Shown here one piece after another: positions 45,297 through 58,800 of a DNA stretch of 64,000 nt (positions within the stretch are counted from its first letter, which is position 1; every line of letters begins with the position of its first letter). Position numbers and translations under genes: made by a program. The notes below the pieces were generated by a model. It was not told the DNA's origin and did not search any database. It was given only the letters and a program-made list of their open reading frames with translations. This DNA comes from Pogonophryne albipinna (Eukaryota; Chordata; Actinopteri; Perciformes; Artedidraconidae). The stretch spans positions 12,732,660 to 12,796,659 of the forward strand of contig CM053260.1 of the NCBI GenBank assembly GCA_028583405.1, read 5' to 3'.

Positions 45297-46889
45297 TGTG
45301 TGTCTCTAAACCAATGCTGATGTGCACTCAAGGGTCAACATATTTAGATTTTGATACACTTTTCCTGCTGTTTGGAGATATAATATAGATTATATCCCTT
45401 CATATAGACTGCAGAATGTAGACTCTATTGCAAAGAGACGCTAACAAGTGAAATAATCATACTAGATGCAGAAAACCTCTTCTCAGATTTAGAGCTGTTG
45501 ATACTCTGCCAATAGCTCTGAACCTACTGAATAATACAGTGAGCTGTCGATGCTGATCAGATATCAGCTCAGGCTTAGAAACACATCGAGTACCTGTCGT
45601 TATCACTAGAGGGCAACCAATGCCTCCTTCTCGAACATACTTCAATCGTACTGCAGTGATGTTTGCTGCACTACAGTAGCACAAAAATGGAACTCAAACA
45701 GTACAACTATATTCATCTAATCAAACTAAATGTTTTACTTAATCAACAAAGTATAGCATCATGACCAAATTGCCCATGTTTACTTACTTCCTTCATGTCA
45801 TTAAAATGACCTTCGTAGCATATAAGACAAACAAAGAGATTTCAGAATATTGCACAGATCTTTCAACTGACATTTCAGTTCAGTTTAACACAAAAAAACA
45901 CGTTTGTTCACCAACAAGCTGTCTACCTGGGGTAATGCACTTGTCTCTGGTATATCTGATTTTTGCAGCTTTTTCTCTTCTTTCTTGAACTGATGTTTCT
46001 TTGCTCAACGTTGCACTCTAAAGAATGTTTTTGTACAAATGTGCATTTGTGTCCACAAATTAAATGTTTCTCCTGACTTGTCTTTTCCTGGCCATCTCCT
46101 GAATAAATATGAAGAAAACATTCTTGATAGACTGTTCCACCTACCAATTGCAATGCAGATCACTACAGCAAGAGAAGGTACAGAAGTTCTTCATGAAAGC
46201 GTATCATCAAAGCCTGTGACACGGGTCTGTGGCAGGGCTGCCCTTGTTCTCTGTCAGGTGGATACATACAAACTGTTAGTGGTCTGATTTATGTCTGTTC
46301 AACCATAGTGAAAACAGCATGCTTGTGCATAATCTGTGTATCTAGCATTTGTAATACTCTCTATGAATAATTTATGGTACTAAAAAAAGATATGTTTGTA
46401 TCCTTGCCTGCAGGTACTGAAAATGTGCAGTAATGACAAGTTCTGGTTGTGTTCAGGTGGAGGTTCTGGGTGTGAAAATGAGGTGATGTTTGCAGCTAGA
46501 AACTACACAACAAGCCAAAGTGAAGGTTGTTTTTTTCCTGTGAACAGTCATTGCATCTCAGGTTTGCTATTATTTAAGAAATGCAGAAGCCAAAACATCG
46601 ATCGAGATAACAGATTTAATCATCAACGTTATTTTCTTAGACTTGAGAAAGCTCCTCCAGAGCCACAGCAGTGATTACCCAATAGTTTTCACTAGCGGAA
46701 TATACTAATTATGTGCAAATTGATCTTTGTGAGTGAAATGCCTTTAACGAAGTTTGTGGTTGTAGAGAAAATAATGATTTTAGAAATAACTAAACCATTA
46801 ATTAATGAAGGAAAAGCCTGATTCTCACAAGAGATCATGAACACCTACATTAAGTCTCAAATGGTCTAGCCTTAGATCTGTTCCTCCAC
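45297..46889. other. Intergenic, nothing recognised
   Basis: Short open frames occur on both strands, including 45,761-45,988 and 46,396-46,674. None has splice context, motifs or family resemblance. Confidence 0.4.
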
Positions 46890-46906
46890 TTACACATACA
46901 CACACT

Positions 46907-46952
<46 letters not shown>

Positions 46953-46964
46953 CTCTCTCACACA

Positions 46965-46995
<31 letters not shown>
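46890..46995 (+). repeat. (CA)n microsatellite, interrupted
   Basis: About 105 bases of ca repeats interrupted by 'ctctctctctca'. Typical dinucleotide microsatellite of fish intergenic DNA and likely length-polymorphic. Confidence 0.97.
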
Positions 46996-46998
<3 letters not shown>

Positions 46999-49900
46999 CC
47001 CATCCAGAACCATAGCACAGTGAGGGGGGAAAGCTGCACTGAAACAAGCTGAGAGCAGAATCCTAAAGTGTCTTGAGCAAAAATCATTTTGTTGTCTTCA
47101 AGTGTATATATATTTATAAATATTTTTACACTCTTATTTCACACTGCTCTTGTTTTAGAGCAGAGTTCGGTAGAAATCTGCGAAACTGCAAATATCATAC
47201 AGCAGCTGCTGTGTGATCCATGACGAACTGGACAAGGAAAAATGAACTGTGGCTGTTTCCTGTTAAGATTCATGCAAATGTGTCTTCACAGACTGAACGG
47301 AAGAACACAACAAAAGTATGATTATGACGGCCAATTAGCACTCAGATTTTCGTCGCCAAAAGTACAATTTGTAACTATAGATCATTGGTGTATTAGAAAA
47401 AGTGGAGTGGCTTCAAAACCAACATTGATGCCTTCATGTAATTTTTTTGTGGAACTGCAGTGATAACTATAGAGCTGCTGTTGTAAATAGACCGTTGCTT
47501 TAAATATGCCAAACAAGTTTCAATGTGCTTATAATGAGCGTAGTGAGCTCTAGCACTCTGGATGTGCATGTTGAACCTAATGTAAGTTTAAATGTATTAG
47601 CACAAAGCCGGTGTCTGGTGTTCTGCACTGCAGCACAAAATGTTTTCAGGAGTAAAAGAAATGGAACAACTTCAATTTTTTTTATTTGTTCAAGGTGCCT
47701 CAGTTTCTGATGAGAAACGTCCGCAAAGGTAACAAGGATAGAAAATAATGCACCAAAAGAATGCATATTTGATTGGTCACAAACAAATGGACACAGTGTT
47801 GCATTGCTTCTAATTTGACTATAACATTTAGCAGAAATATTTTAAATTCCTCAATGTTTTTTTTTTGGAGCCTGTGACCTAAGATTTTCATCGTCATAAC
47901 TACACTGTGGCTATGTTCGTATGACCAATACAAGCCTTGAACCTTGAACCTTGATAAAGATAAAAATGTAATAAAATATGCATTAAAAAATCTTCAAAAT
48001 GACCATAATAACTGGTTACATATGGTTTATTGCTTGTTTGTTGAAAATCAAACCTGACTTCACATGTAATTTGTATTTTTTGATTAAATTGTATTTTTAT
48101 TACAATTTTTCTTTAGAAATTAGCTGAATCCTTTCCGTCTAAACAGCATGTGCAAAATATCTTGCAAGTGGGTTTGTAGCCTTTCTCACACTTTAATTCT
48201 CTGAATTGAATGTGCTATCCTTGAGCTTGTGTACCATCAGTAGATACCTGAATAGAGAGGCAATCTTCCTCCCTCTCCCTTGCTCCTCTCCATTGTTGCG
48301 CTGCATTCAGAGGGAGGATGAAGAGCTGGGAGGTCACAGATGGAGAGAAGTGTTATATTTGTTCCCGTCTCTGCTCTCTGAGTGAATATATCCACAGATG
48401 GGATTATATTGAAAGGCAAACAAATTTGCAGAGCAATGAAAGTGCAAGGCCACGCCGGGCACATAGCTAACTGTACTTGTTAAGAGTTTTTCATCATCCA
48501 TCTTTTAGCATGCCAGGGTATTTGTAGTTAAATCTGTTGCTGCAAAAATTCACGTTATATACACAACATGCTAAATATGTTCTACATACTGAAGATGTTA
48601 GTCAGATGGCTACAATTACGGCACATATCTACAGACTGAAATGGGCTGACCTATCTTGCTTTATGTTACGATTGCTGTTTTTCATAGAGCTACTCCTGCA
48701 TTAATAATTAAACTGATTACGTCAACTGCCATGCTAATTATTTTTCACACTGTCACATGGTACCAACTGCACATGTAACAACAAGTATATTTACATAGAA
48801 ATCAATGAAACTGGTGTTTTTTTTCTCACTGTTGTATAACACTACTTATGTACACTGTTTATGTCGCAGTACTCCTTTTATGTGCATATTCCTTATGTAA
48901 AAGATTAGGTAACCAACCATGTTTAAATCCACATAATCAAAAACTAAATCAAATGTTGGATACAGACACAAGAAACAGTAAAACTACTGCATTAGCTATA
49001 GTACTAATTAACATAATGCTTCCTTTCTCAAAGTTCCACAGAATCTATTTCATTATTATTATGATCAAGACAAGTGAACCACAGTAACACATGTTAAATA
49101 ATAATAATTAAATAATTAGCTCTATTTGATCCAAAAAAAACATTTTTATTTCCATCCTCCTGAGATGGCCAAAGATGTTTTACTGAGACTCAAACAGTCT
49201 TTTTACTGCTTATTTGGACACCTGTAAACTTGATAGTGCTTCACAGTGATCAAGTCCTTTATCGTCGCCTCCTAACAATGTTTTTTTGAATCCTTCAGAT
49301 TGCAAAAATCACACATCGACATTAGCTGAAACTGTGTCAAGTTTTTAGTTTCACACTGCCCCAGCTTTCGGAGCTGCGCTCCAACGTGTGATGGGTTTCA
49401 GTGTCTGGTGAGTTCTGCAACCGATGGACTGACAAAACAAGTCATTTCCTGTAAGTGTGAAATCATGTAGCTTCAGGCACATTTAGAAAACATGTTCATA
49501 CCTGTTACTGAGGCCGTTCTGGCGAGCTCCGTCGAGTCAACATTAGCTGATTCCTTTATGACTGTTTGATTATTAAGAGTCCATTCTGCTACAATAATAT
49601 GATTAAAGAATATTGAGACCTGAGTAAAGTTCTTTCTTGGTCTTTTCAGTTTTTACTCATGTAAATGATGGTCCTTTTGAGAGCATGTCTAGTCTGAGAC
49701 TGTTGTTTTCTAAGCTGCCAAAAAATGACCTTGCCTGAGTGGAAATGTTGCTGTAAACCAACTTCTGAAGACACATGAGGGCCTCCGGTGGTTCAACATT
49801 TGTCACGACTGAAAGTGTGTATAATTGCAATACATCATTTAGGATGCTTGTGAGAGCGATATGTGGGAAAGTACAACACAATTAGAGAAGACAAGACATT

Positions 49901-52900
49901 TCAAGGGGGTAACATAATGATAGGAATGAAACTTTGGTGAAAAGTTTGGTGTAGTTGTGATGAAGTGGAGATTTCTGGCAATATACATCACCCTGAGACG
50001 ACGCCAGTTTAGTTCCTAACAATATCTTTTTGTACTGCAGGTTCTCTGAATTTCTGAAAAATAAACTCCTAACTGTGTATTTTGGATGATTTTTTTCCAC
50101 TAGGCTGAAATAACATAACATATAAAATCAAAGAAACGTTCTTAATTGATCAAAGCATAGAAAATGTGTGTTCGGCTCAAACGCAGGCTTTAACAAACAT
50201 TTTCAGATATTCAGTAAAAACTGTTTATCCGAGTAACTGTTTAACCCAGGGCCTTTAAATATCAGTGGGTTCATGAACATATTTAACATGAACAATGGAG
50301 TAGATATAATCAGTAAAACTTGGGCTACACTTGGATGCTTGGGAGACCTTGATTGTGAAAGATGGAAACTTGTGTCAGAATTAAACATTTTGCAACATTC
50401 ACTTTAGTTGTTTACCTCTAGCAACATACATTCACTTAAGGTCAATAACGATATCACCAACTCCTAATAAAAATGAACTTTATGGGTCTTTTGTAAGATG
50501 CTCAAACGTATCCCAGATCTCCAGATTAGGCTCAAATGGGAGCCAGCCTTAATGGCATACAATCCATTTTAAACGCCACATAAAACTATACTATTAGTGT
50601 ATGTTATTCCATGAGAAAAGTCATTAAGTCGCCTGTGCTGTTGTGCGTTTTGGTTTTGTCTTGTAAACAAGGGAAGCAAAAATCAATCTTGTAAGCTTTC
50701 TTTGGTGGCATTCAGACAGGTTTGTAGAAAAGGTGGATAAGGGAGATTTTCTGTTATGCTGATCTGTATTTGTTTTCCAAAAGCCCTGTTGTGGCTTGTG
50801 TGCCTGTTGCTATGACAACCCCCATTTGATACCGGTGGTGTGTAGGAAGGCATAGAGATATGGTGGAAAATTAGCAAACTGCTTTATGCATGTTTTATAA
50901 TCTATTCATAATTTTCACGTATGTGTGTTTGTGTCAGGGTAATGAACAAAATGATTTTGTTAGAGCGATACACACTCTCCACATTCATTCATGTATTGAG
51001 TAACACTGGGTCATATTCCCATCATTAATTCAAGGATGATTATACTGTATATGCCTCAAAGTGAATACTTTACTGTGAGTACATATCCTTTCACTAACAC
51101 ACTGAATTGTATATTTTGCTTATCCTCCTTATGGATAGAAAGAAGTGACCCACATCTCTATGATCAGTACCACCCCAGTCCCTGCAAGAAACAAGTAATG
51201 TTATTTTAAGTAAGTATTTAGAAAAACCTTTGAGGGACATACAAAATGTTGATTATTTATTGATTAAAGATTTGTTTTCGCTTTAGAAATTTGCAGTATA
51301 TATATAGTGTTTAGGTCTTACTTATTTCATCAATATGATTAACAACATATATCTGCTTCCTGTATGAAAACAAACTACCTTCCTGTTTTATAATAAAATG
51401 GTACTTCAAGTCATCATGTTTTAGAGAAAAATAATCCATCGTCATTGTCGAGTATATCCAATCTGCTAAAGCTGTTTTAAATGAATAACTGCGGATATGA
51501 AACAGTGTATGAAGCGTAATAGTTCTGCATCAGCTATCCTGCAGCAATTAGGAAGGAGAAACCCACTGTTTATACAATTGGTTAAGTGGCGGTGCAGACC
51601 CAAAGGCAGCCCTCATAAACATTGAATTAGCACAAGACAACTCAGCGATAAATTGCCTTTCCATGTAAGCAGAGAGAACACAGTAATTACAAGGATATGA
51701 AACCTTTAAAGGATGTTTATTTATTTACTGCTGCTGCTTTGTCCCAAGAGCATGAAGCAATACAACAATGTGCCATAGTAAGTTTCAATTTAAATGTTTT
51801 CTTTTCGATGTGACTTTAAATTAAAGTTTGGAGACCAGCGTGACATACGATATTTTACAAATTACCTCATTCCTCTTCACTCTGAAATGGATTGTGGTGG
51901 ACTGCTTGCTTTGACATAGAAACCACAGATGCACCACCAGTGACAAGCTGATCACCATTATGGACATCCGGTCTCGCTGTGTTGTGGTAGCTATGGTAAC
52001 CTCAAAGAGTACCAAATGTTCTGCTTGAAGTGTGAGGGTATCATCTGTGTCACTGTGCCTCCCTCCCTGTACGGACGCAAACACAGTCAAAATCCAAGAC
52101 TTCTCCTACTATCGAATTGGTTTACTCCCGAATCCACCCAAGAGAAAACAAAAAAACATTATTTCACTTACCTCAATATTGTAACTATTTTTTTGTCGAA
52201 AGATTCTGCCATATTTCTGATCTCTTGTTCTTCACACCATTTCAAATATTGTTTATCTTTCTGGTCACAGTGTCAGTGTTATTAGTCAGATAACCAACAG
52301 AGCACACTATCAACAGTTTTAACAGGGACTTTTTCTTAGGTAAAATGTATTGTTAAAAGTTGACATACAGTAAACTGAGATTGAAATGCATGACAAACAA
52401 CTCAAGCAAGCAGCACAGGTTGCACAAAGATACAAACAAATGCTTGTATTCTGAAATAACACTCAGTTGCTCGACTTATTTTACTTGCATATAAGAAAAG
52501 CTTAAATTCTGTGACAGTAAATGCAAAGAATCGCAGAAGGTGTATTATAAACCTTTCTATATATCCACAATTAATTCCCAAAGATGTTGTTAATATTTTG
52601 ATATTTATTTTCTGATTCAGCCATTATTATTTGTATTCATTCACGCTTTGGGCTATAATCTTTGGCATTGATAGCAAGTCTCATTGCTTAATTTGAACAG
52701 TTTTATAGGAAACCTTTTGAATGTCCTCAGAAAGTGTTGTAACAGATGTCAAGGTCTCCGCTGATGCATGTGAGAAGCATGCCTTCATCCCTTCAAAGGT
52801 TTCCATCACAAACCCCATGACTATTGGTTTTGGTTTCTATGACAACTTAGTTGAACTATAAGTTGACTCATCTTTCACAAGCTTGAGTATAGGACTGTGG

Positions 52901-55314
52901 AAAAAAACACATTTTGATCAGAATATGATTTAAAAAAAAGATTTGAGAAAATCCTACTTTGAGCCTGCAGATCGAATGACATTGTGGGACTTTGGTGATT
53001 ACTTTTTTTTCTTTCAAGATCAACTCAACCATTTCGACAATATTCCTATACATATACATTGCCTCACTTACATTTAACAGTACACTTAAAAGCATCTGCC
53101 TTCTTAGAGAGAATTAACGAGGAAACGTATCATCAAAATTAGAGCTTCTAAGGTACAATGTTCTTTTTGTCATTTCCCCCTCAACCTGTAAAAACATCAA
53201 AGTAATCTGATAACATAGCACATATTCTCTATTTACGGTTCCTCCATGAAGAGACGGGGTATTTCAGATACAGGCGAGAAGACAGACATGTTGAAACAGT
53301 GAAGCAGGGGAGTCACTTGAGTCCATTCATAGACTTACAAATGCTGGATTAACTAGATGCAGCCATGGTAACATAAGGATGAGCAGAGCATTGAGTAGTT
53401 TCTGAGAAGCACAGTGAGGTACTGCCTGCGAGCTTTGTGACGCAGATTCCACTTTTGCGTCTGCTTCAACTGTATGACAGGCTGAAAAGCTTTTCTTGTG
53501 GATAATCACAACTGATACCAATCATATTAGAGGAATATACTGTACTGAGTACTGTATGAGGCACTGTTATTGTTACGAGGCGCAGAGAAAATATTTTCTT
53601 TTTTAAAAAATATTTTTATGTCCATTGAAATAAATATGGTAAAAAAAATAACTCAAGCAATGACTAATAACTGAATACTGTGCAGTATATGGATCCTGCC
53701 TATTGAACCACCTAAACAGCTACAGTTTCTCATGTGCCACACAGCTGACTGGTCAAACAATAAGTCTAGTTTCAAATGACTGACAATTCAAGTGACTGTG
53801 ACAATGTAAACAGATAAAACAGATTAAGTAATTAAAAACCTTGTAAGTAAATTGCAATAGAAGATCCCCAAAAGTTATAATAAAGGTAATGTGTAATCTA
53901 AAGGAATACAATCCTATAGCATTTTTTATTTTAAATAAACAATAACGGTGGTATTACAAATAGCCTTGGCGTCTCAGAGAAAATGATCCTCAGTGTTGGT
54001 TTAGGGATCTTCTCTGTGAGATTGTTTTGTGTAAAATGACTTTGTATTGCTTCTTCTCTCAAATGGCTTGAAACACTGCATTATCTGTGTCCCTGAAGAG
54101 GCTGTTACTATGGTGACAACACGTCAAAATTGTAGATGTCAATGTCAAGTGTCAGGCACATGGACATACAGATATGAGAACTAAACATGTGAGTGTGGAG
54201 TTCAGGCAGATTTTGAACATTTTAAGAGTCCCACAACAATGCAGAGACTGTTGAATGACTGCTGTCATTTTTTGGCTTGTGTTAACATATTTGTGCATGT
54301 AGCTCTCAAAATCAAGATGCCTCACCTTTTATCTGAAGAACATCCATCAGGATGTACCTGAGAACTATTTTTGTTACTGTTTTTGGTGAATAAACACTGT
54401 AATTCTACTTTTGCAATTGTGTCACTATACTTTTACCCTTCAATTTAAAATATGTCTTTTAATTCAAGTAATCCCATTTCAGGCTGATATCTAAAAGACA
54501 TGTTCAGACTTAAACTAAGACAGCTGTGACTGACTCCCTCCTACAGCGCATGATTGAAAGGGTGGTTTATAAACATACTCCACTAAAATAATGACAGTGA
54601 TGTAAGGGATTGTAAGGATTCAGATGTGTGATACAACACAATCTGTATTGCTAAAACAACCAGAGTCCTGAAAAGCCATGTAATAGCGGGAGTCAGAAAA
54701 CAGAGAGTAGGTGGTTTTGTTGGTAGGTGGGGAGCAGGTTAAAGATGCTCCACCACTCTCTTTCCTGTTATCCCAATGGCCTTTTAGCGGCATTACTCAT
54801 TTTAGGAGAGACACACTCATGTTACATAAACTGATGCTACAGAGTCTGCCTACCATCTAAAATCCTTGCAAATCCTCTCCATACCTGTACATTTTTGCAA
54901 AGTGCTATGCAGTTCAGTTTTCTCTCTCGAAAGTGCACAGATGCAACATCCTCACATAAGAGTATGTTAATATTATATGATATAATTTAGTGGTGGGCAG
55001 GTAACTTTGGAGATTGTAAACACACGTTAACAGCATAAAATCCATATTACTCACTTCAAAAAAGTGTTTATTTCAAGACCAAAATGTTAGGAGTTCAGGT
55101 TGGTACAGGTCTGCACCAGGAGTTCATTGATAATTACAGTTTTAACTTTGTTTCTCCCTTAATTCTTTCTCACTCCAGGATATTGACCCAAACACTGCAA
55201 AAAGAGACAAAACATTGCTTAGTTTTTTCCACAGATTGCACTACATTAAAAACTAAAACATAAAAACATGTCTGTAATATGAAAGGGAATCAGTAACTGA
55301 TATCCAAAACAGGT
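46996..55314. other. Long intergenic stretch without recognised genes
   Basis: About 8.3 kb of AT-rich spacer between mst1r and camkv. I saw no exon with good splice borders, no RNA gene and no coding transposon. A possible retroposon tail ('aagccttgaaccttgaacct', about 47,860-47,955) ends in a short (accttga)n repeat and is noted at low confidence. Conserved regulatory elements cannot be judged from one sequence. Confidence 0.4.
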
Positions 55315-55353
55315 AAACAAACAAACAAACAAACAAACAAACAAACAAACAAA
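55315..55353 (+). repeat. (CAAA)n microsatellite
   Basis: Nine to ten uninterrupted caaa units, 'aaacaaacaaacaaac'. Confidence 0.95.
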
Positions 55354-55589
55354 CCCATGACCACAGTTGTATGTGTTATTTACTAGACCATCAGAGGTGG
55401 AGACTGCAAGTGTGCAAGGAGAATGTTTTTTAAGAGATGGAAACCGTTCTTATTCTGGGATCAGATGGCCTCGTTCTGGCACCAACTTCCGGATGGATTT
55501 TGAGAAAAAATGTATCCTGCTATGTTATCGTTCAAAGCATTGAAAATGATGAAACTGTTATCAAACATTTGCTGCACTAATGCACACAT

Positions 55590-55624
55590 ACACACAGACA
55601 CACACAGAGACACACACGCGCGCG
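55590..55624 (+). repeat. Short CA/CG simple repeat
   Basis: 'cacacacagagacacacacg' followed by 'cgcgcg'. Simple-sequence tract just upstream of the candidate camkv first exon. Confidence 0.7.
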
Positions 55625-55739
55625 GACAAAACCACACACCCCTCCTTCCTGCATCATAGCCTGCTGCTACCATCACACGTTCACGTAATACTCCCGTGAA
55701 CAAGCTGACTTGTTGGAAATGCTAGATGATCCTAAATCT

Positions 55740-55859
55740 GTCTGCAACCAGGCTGGCTTTAAAATCAGTGGAAGAAAAAGTGAAGCTGCAACAGGGAAAA
55801 TATTAAAAAATTAAACAGTGGATTGGATTGCATTATCCTACCAGTTTACCTAACTGAAG
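55740..55859 (+). other. Candidate non-coding first exon of camkv
   Basis: It ends with AACTGAAG/GTAAGTG, a strong donor. CpG-containing sequence follows within 200 bases ('gcgcgag', 'gtcgcgga', 'cctcgcgtcctcgcgt', 55,920-56,040), unlike the CpG-poor spacer. The next convincing acceptor of the gene is at 62,698, which would make intron 1 about 6.8 kb. Inference only. Confidence 0.35.
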
Positions 55860-58800
55860 GTAAGTGAAACGCAATTTGCATAATGTTTGGTTTACCGTCA
55901 ATAGATTGCAAAGCACAGCTGTGCTAAGCGCGAGAAGTGGAGAATGTCGCGGAATGTTCTCCGAGGTTTACATTTAAACATTTTCATTTAGTAAAGTCGT
56001 CCTGGCGACCTCGCGTCCTCGCGTAATAATGGACGCAGTATTTGTTTCGAAAACTTTTGCGGATATGTTTACATTTTGGTTGAAATATCACGTGCCCGTG
56101 AGGTTTAATAAACCTGCAGCAGAGTTTTCTCCAACATCACTCATACATGGATGATGCACAAATACTGTTTATTCAAACTGTTAAGCTGCTTGAGCTGTAA
56201 GGTTGTCATTTCCACACTGAAATCGGTCAAAGCTGTTTTGCTGTTACCGTTTACGCATACTTCTGCTCATTACGATGCGCTTAACAAGTCCATTCATAAT
56301 ATGTGCTTTAGTTCATAAAGACTTGCTCAAACTGTGCTTCCGATTTACATAGGGCATGCTGCTCATGCTCTCAGACTGCAGCATCTCTTCACATTTCACA
56401 GTCTCGCGTTGTCCCTGCCTCCTTGTCATTATTTGTCACCAGTTCACACCTATTTCATACAGTCTATGATTTACACCAAAGGAGCTTGTGATTGCAAAGC
56501 CAACTTATTTGCCAATGCCACTGTCTGAAAGTCGCCACTTCAGACACCCTAAAATAAGTGGTGCTGTGACAGGTCAGGACAGTGAAGCTGCCTGTCCTCT
56601 ACTGTCCTCCTCCTTGCAATGGCTTCAGTGTTGGAAACATCTGTATCAATCATAAGGCTTGTATAGACTTCATGTAAACTGTGCAAAAAGTTTGGAGAAC
56701 CCTGATGCACCGCCTGTTGGTTTGACGCAGGTGACAGTGAAGTGTCATGAGAAGGGATATTGTGTTGGATACCTTCTGCTCTTGGCGCTGAAAGCTGAAA
56801 ACAAGAGTATTTCTTGACACAAGATAATGCTTTTGGAAGCATACGTGGCCTTTTTACGTATAGCTAGTATATTAAACAATACTTTAGGATCAGTAAGCTT
56901 CTGCATGCTTTTCATTTTAGAAATTCTGCCACAAACTTTTTCACAGTCGTCACATTTTTTGGTCATAGAGTGCGAGCCTTTTTTTATGTATACGTTTTTA
57001 CTGCAGTGAATGTGTTTCTTTGGTTGTGGTGTGTGTCATTTTGCATTCAGTTAATTTAAGTTAATTAAATGTCAGAGTGGTTTTGAGGGTGACATGGTAT
57101 TTTTTTGTTATTATTTGGTTATGATTCTGGGTTTTGTTTTATAAACTGTGTTTGAGCTCAGGTCAATGGATTTTCGGCAGTGATTCGCAGTAATGTCGAT
57201 GAGTATGCAGAGAGATGTTCTGCACAGACATAACCACAGTGCATACTGTAGCACTCGGTGACCATGGCAACAAAACAACATCTGAAGAAACTGGTCAGAT
57301 GGGCCAGTGATGCCCGAAGAAGAGATGAATGGTTCATACGCATCAAAATCTTTTGTCTCGCCTTGGACTTCGAGAAAAACAAACACAATACCTTGCTTCT
57401 GTTCAAGTCTGACGTAATGTCCTTGGAAATAAGAAGTAGCTTCTTTGTGTTCACAGTGAGTAAGAGCAACATTTAGGCCATAAATGAGGAAGAACAGGCC
57501 TATTAAATGTGGCTCAAACATCTCCACCAGCACCATCAGCCTCCTGTCACAAGGTCGCTGCTTTTAAAGAGGCTCGGCTGTGGCCAAACCCACGGCTCTC
57601 TGCATGCCGCCGCGTGACTTCTCTTTGACCAAAACATCTGAGCTCTGCAATGAGTTGCACTGAGTTCAGTTTAGACTAAATCATCATTCAGTGATTCAAC
57701 AGAAACCTGTAGTCTCACTTCTCACTGTGTTCAGAAGGAGCTAGAGACATTTTAGTTGAAACTTCATAAATATTCCCCTACACACGGTTGTATGCTTCAC
57801 CTTGGATACTTGTGTAAAGTGTGTTAAAACCTATAACACTGCAAGAGGGCAACATTAAATGATATCTGCAGAGATCAGCAGACACTTTAGGGAAAATCAT
57901 CATCTCAGATCCTAAGCACGACTCGGCAAGCATCAGTTACAGTGTTAAAATGCTAGCAAGCACTCCAGCTGGATTACAGTGTCAATGTGAGTCTGACTTT
58001 AAAACAGTATTTATGGGAATTTGGAAATTAGGAATGATATGATATTTTCCAGACTGTGCACTTCAGTAGGTTGAACATGAATCTAATCATCAAACACATG
58101 TATTCAAATGTGGCAGTAGATGCATGTCACCCAGCTCTAAATTAAGACTTGTAATATCTGAAATGTAAATCTAGCACCTCTGTTTGGCCAATTGGTATGT
58201 TATTGAATGCCAGGACAGGAAGCCAAAATGCATCCTTCAGAAAAGCTTGAGAATAAGTGTCTGATGTGTTTTAAACCTAAGTTATAATGTTTTCTTTTTG
58301 GCAAAGCCTTATATATATCTGCAACAGCCAGAACTGTGAGGTTGTACATTTGAAAGACCCTTGTCTTGTGTTTTTTCCAACGCAATGAGGATGTAGGAGA
58401 TTTTAATTGGAGTCTTCAATCTCATTGCTGTTATTTTGAACTGCATGATCATTGTCCAAAATGTCTTAATATATCCTAGTTTTTTCACAATCCAGCAAAT
58501 GTGTAAAACAGATGCCATGTGTCCTTAATGTGTTCAAACTCAACCAACAGTTTCTGAGAGGTGATAGTGTGACAAATATTAGAGTTATAACAATCCCCCT
58601 CAGGCTCATCAGTATTGTACTGGAACTGTTTGAACATAGAGTGAATCCATCATCCTTGTTTTTTCTAAATTATTATTAATTAAATTAATTAAAATATCTT
58701 TAATTTTTACTTCACATTTGAATAAAACAGAAATACTCTTTTAGTAAGGGTGTCTACATTTAAGTTCTCTCAGTGTCGAGCTCTGCATCAGTCTGAATCT

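Noticed and set aside
55315..55353. Regular short repeat that might suggest a CRISPR-like array
   Set aside because: Four-base units without spacers in a vertebrate genome: a microsatellite.
57111..57536. 141-codon minus-strand open frame, with a 72-codon plus-strand frame inside it
   Set aside because: No splice context, no recognised motif, and both strands open together. Probably chance in AT-moderate DNA.
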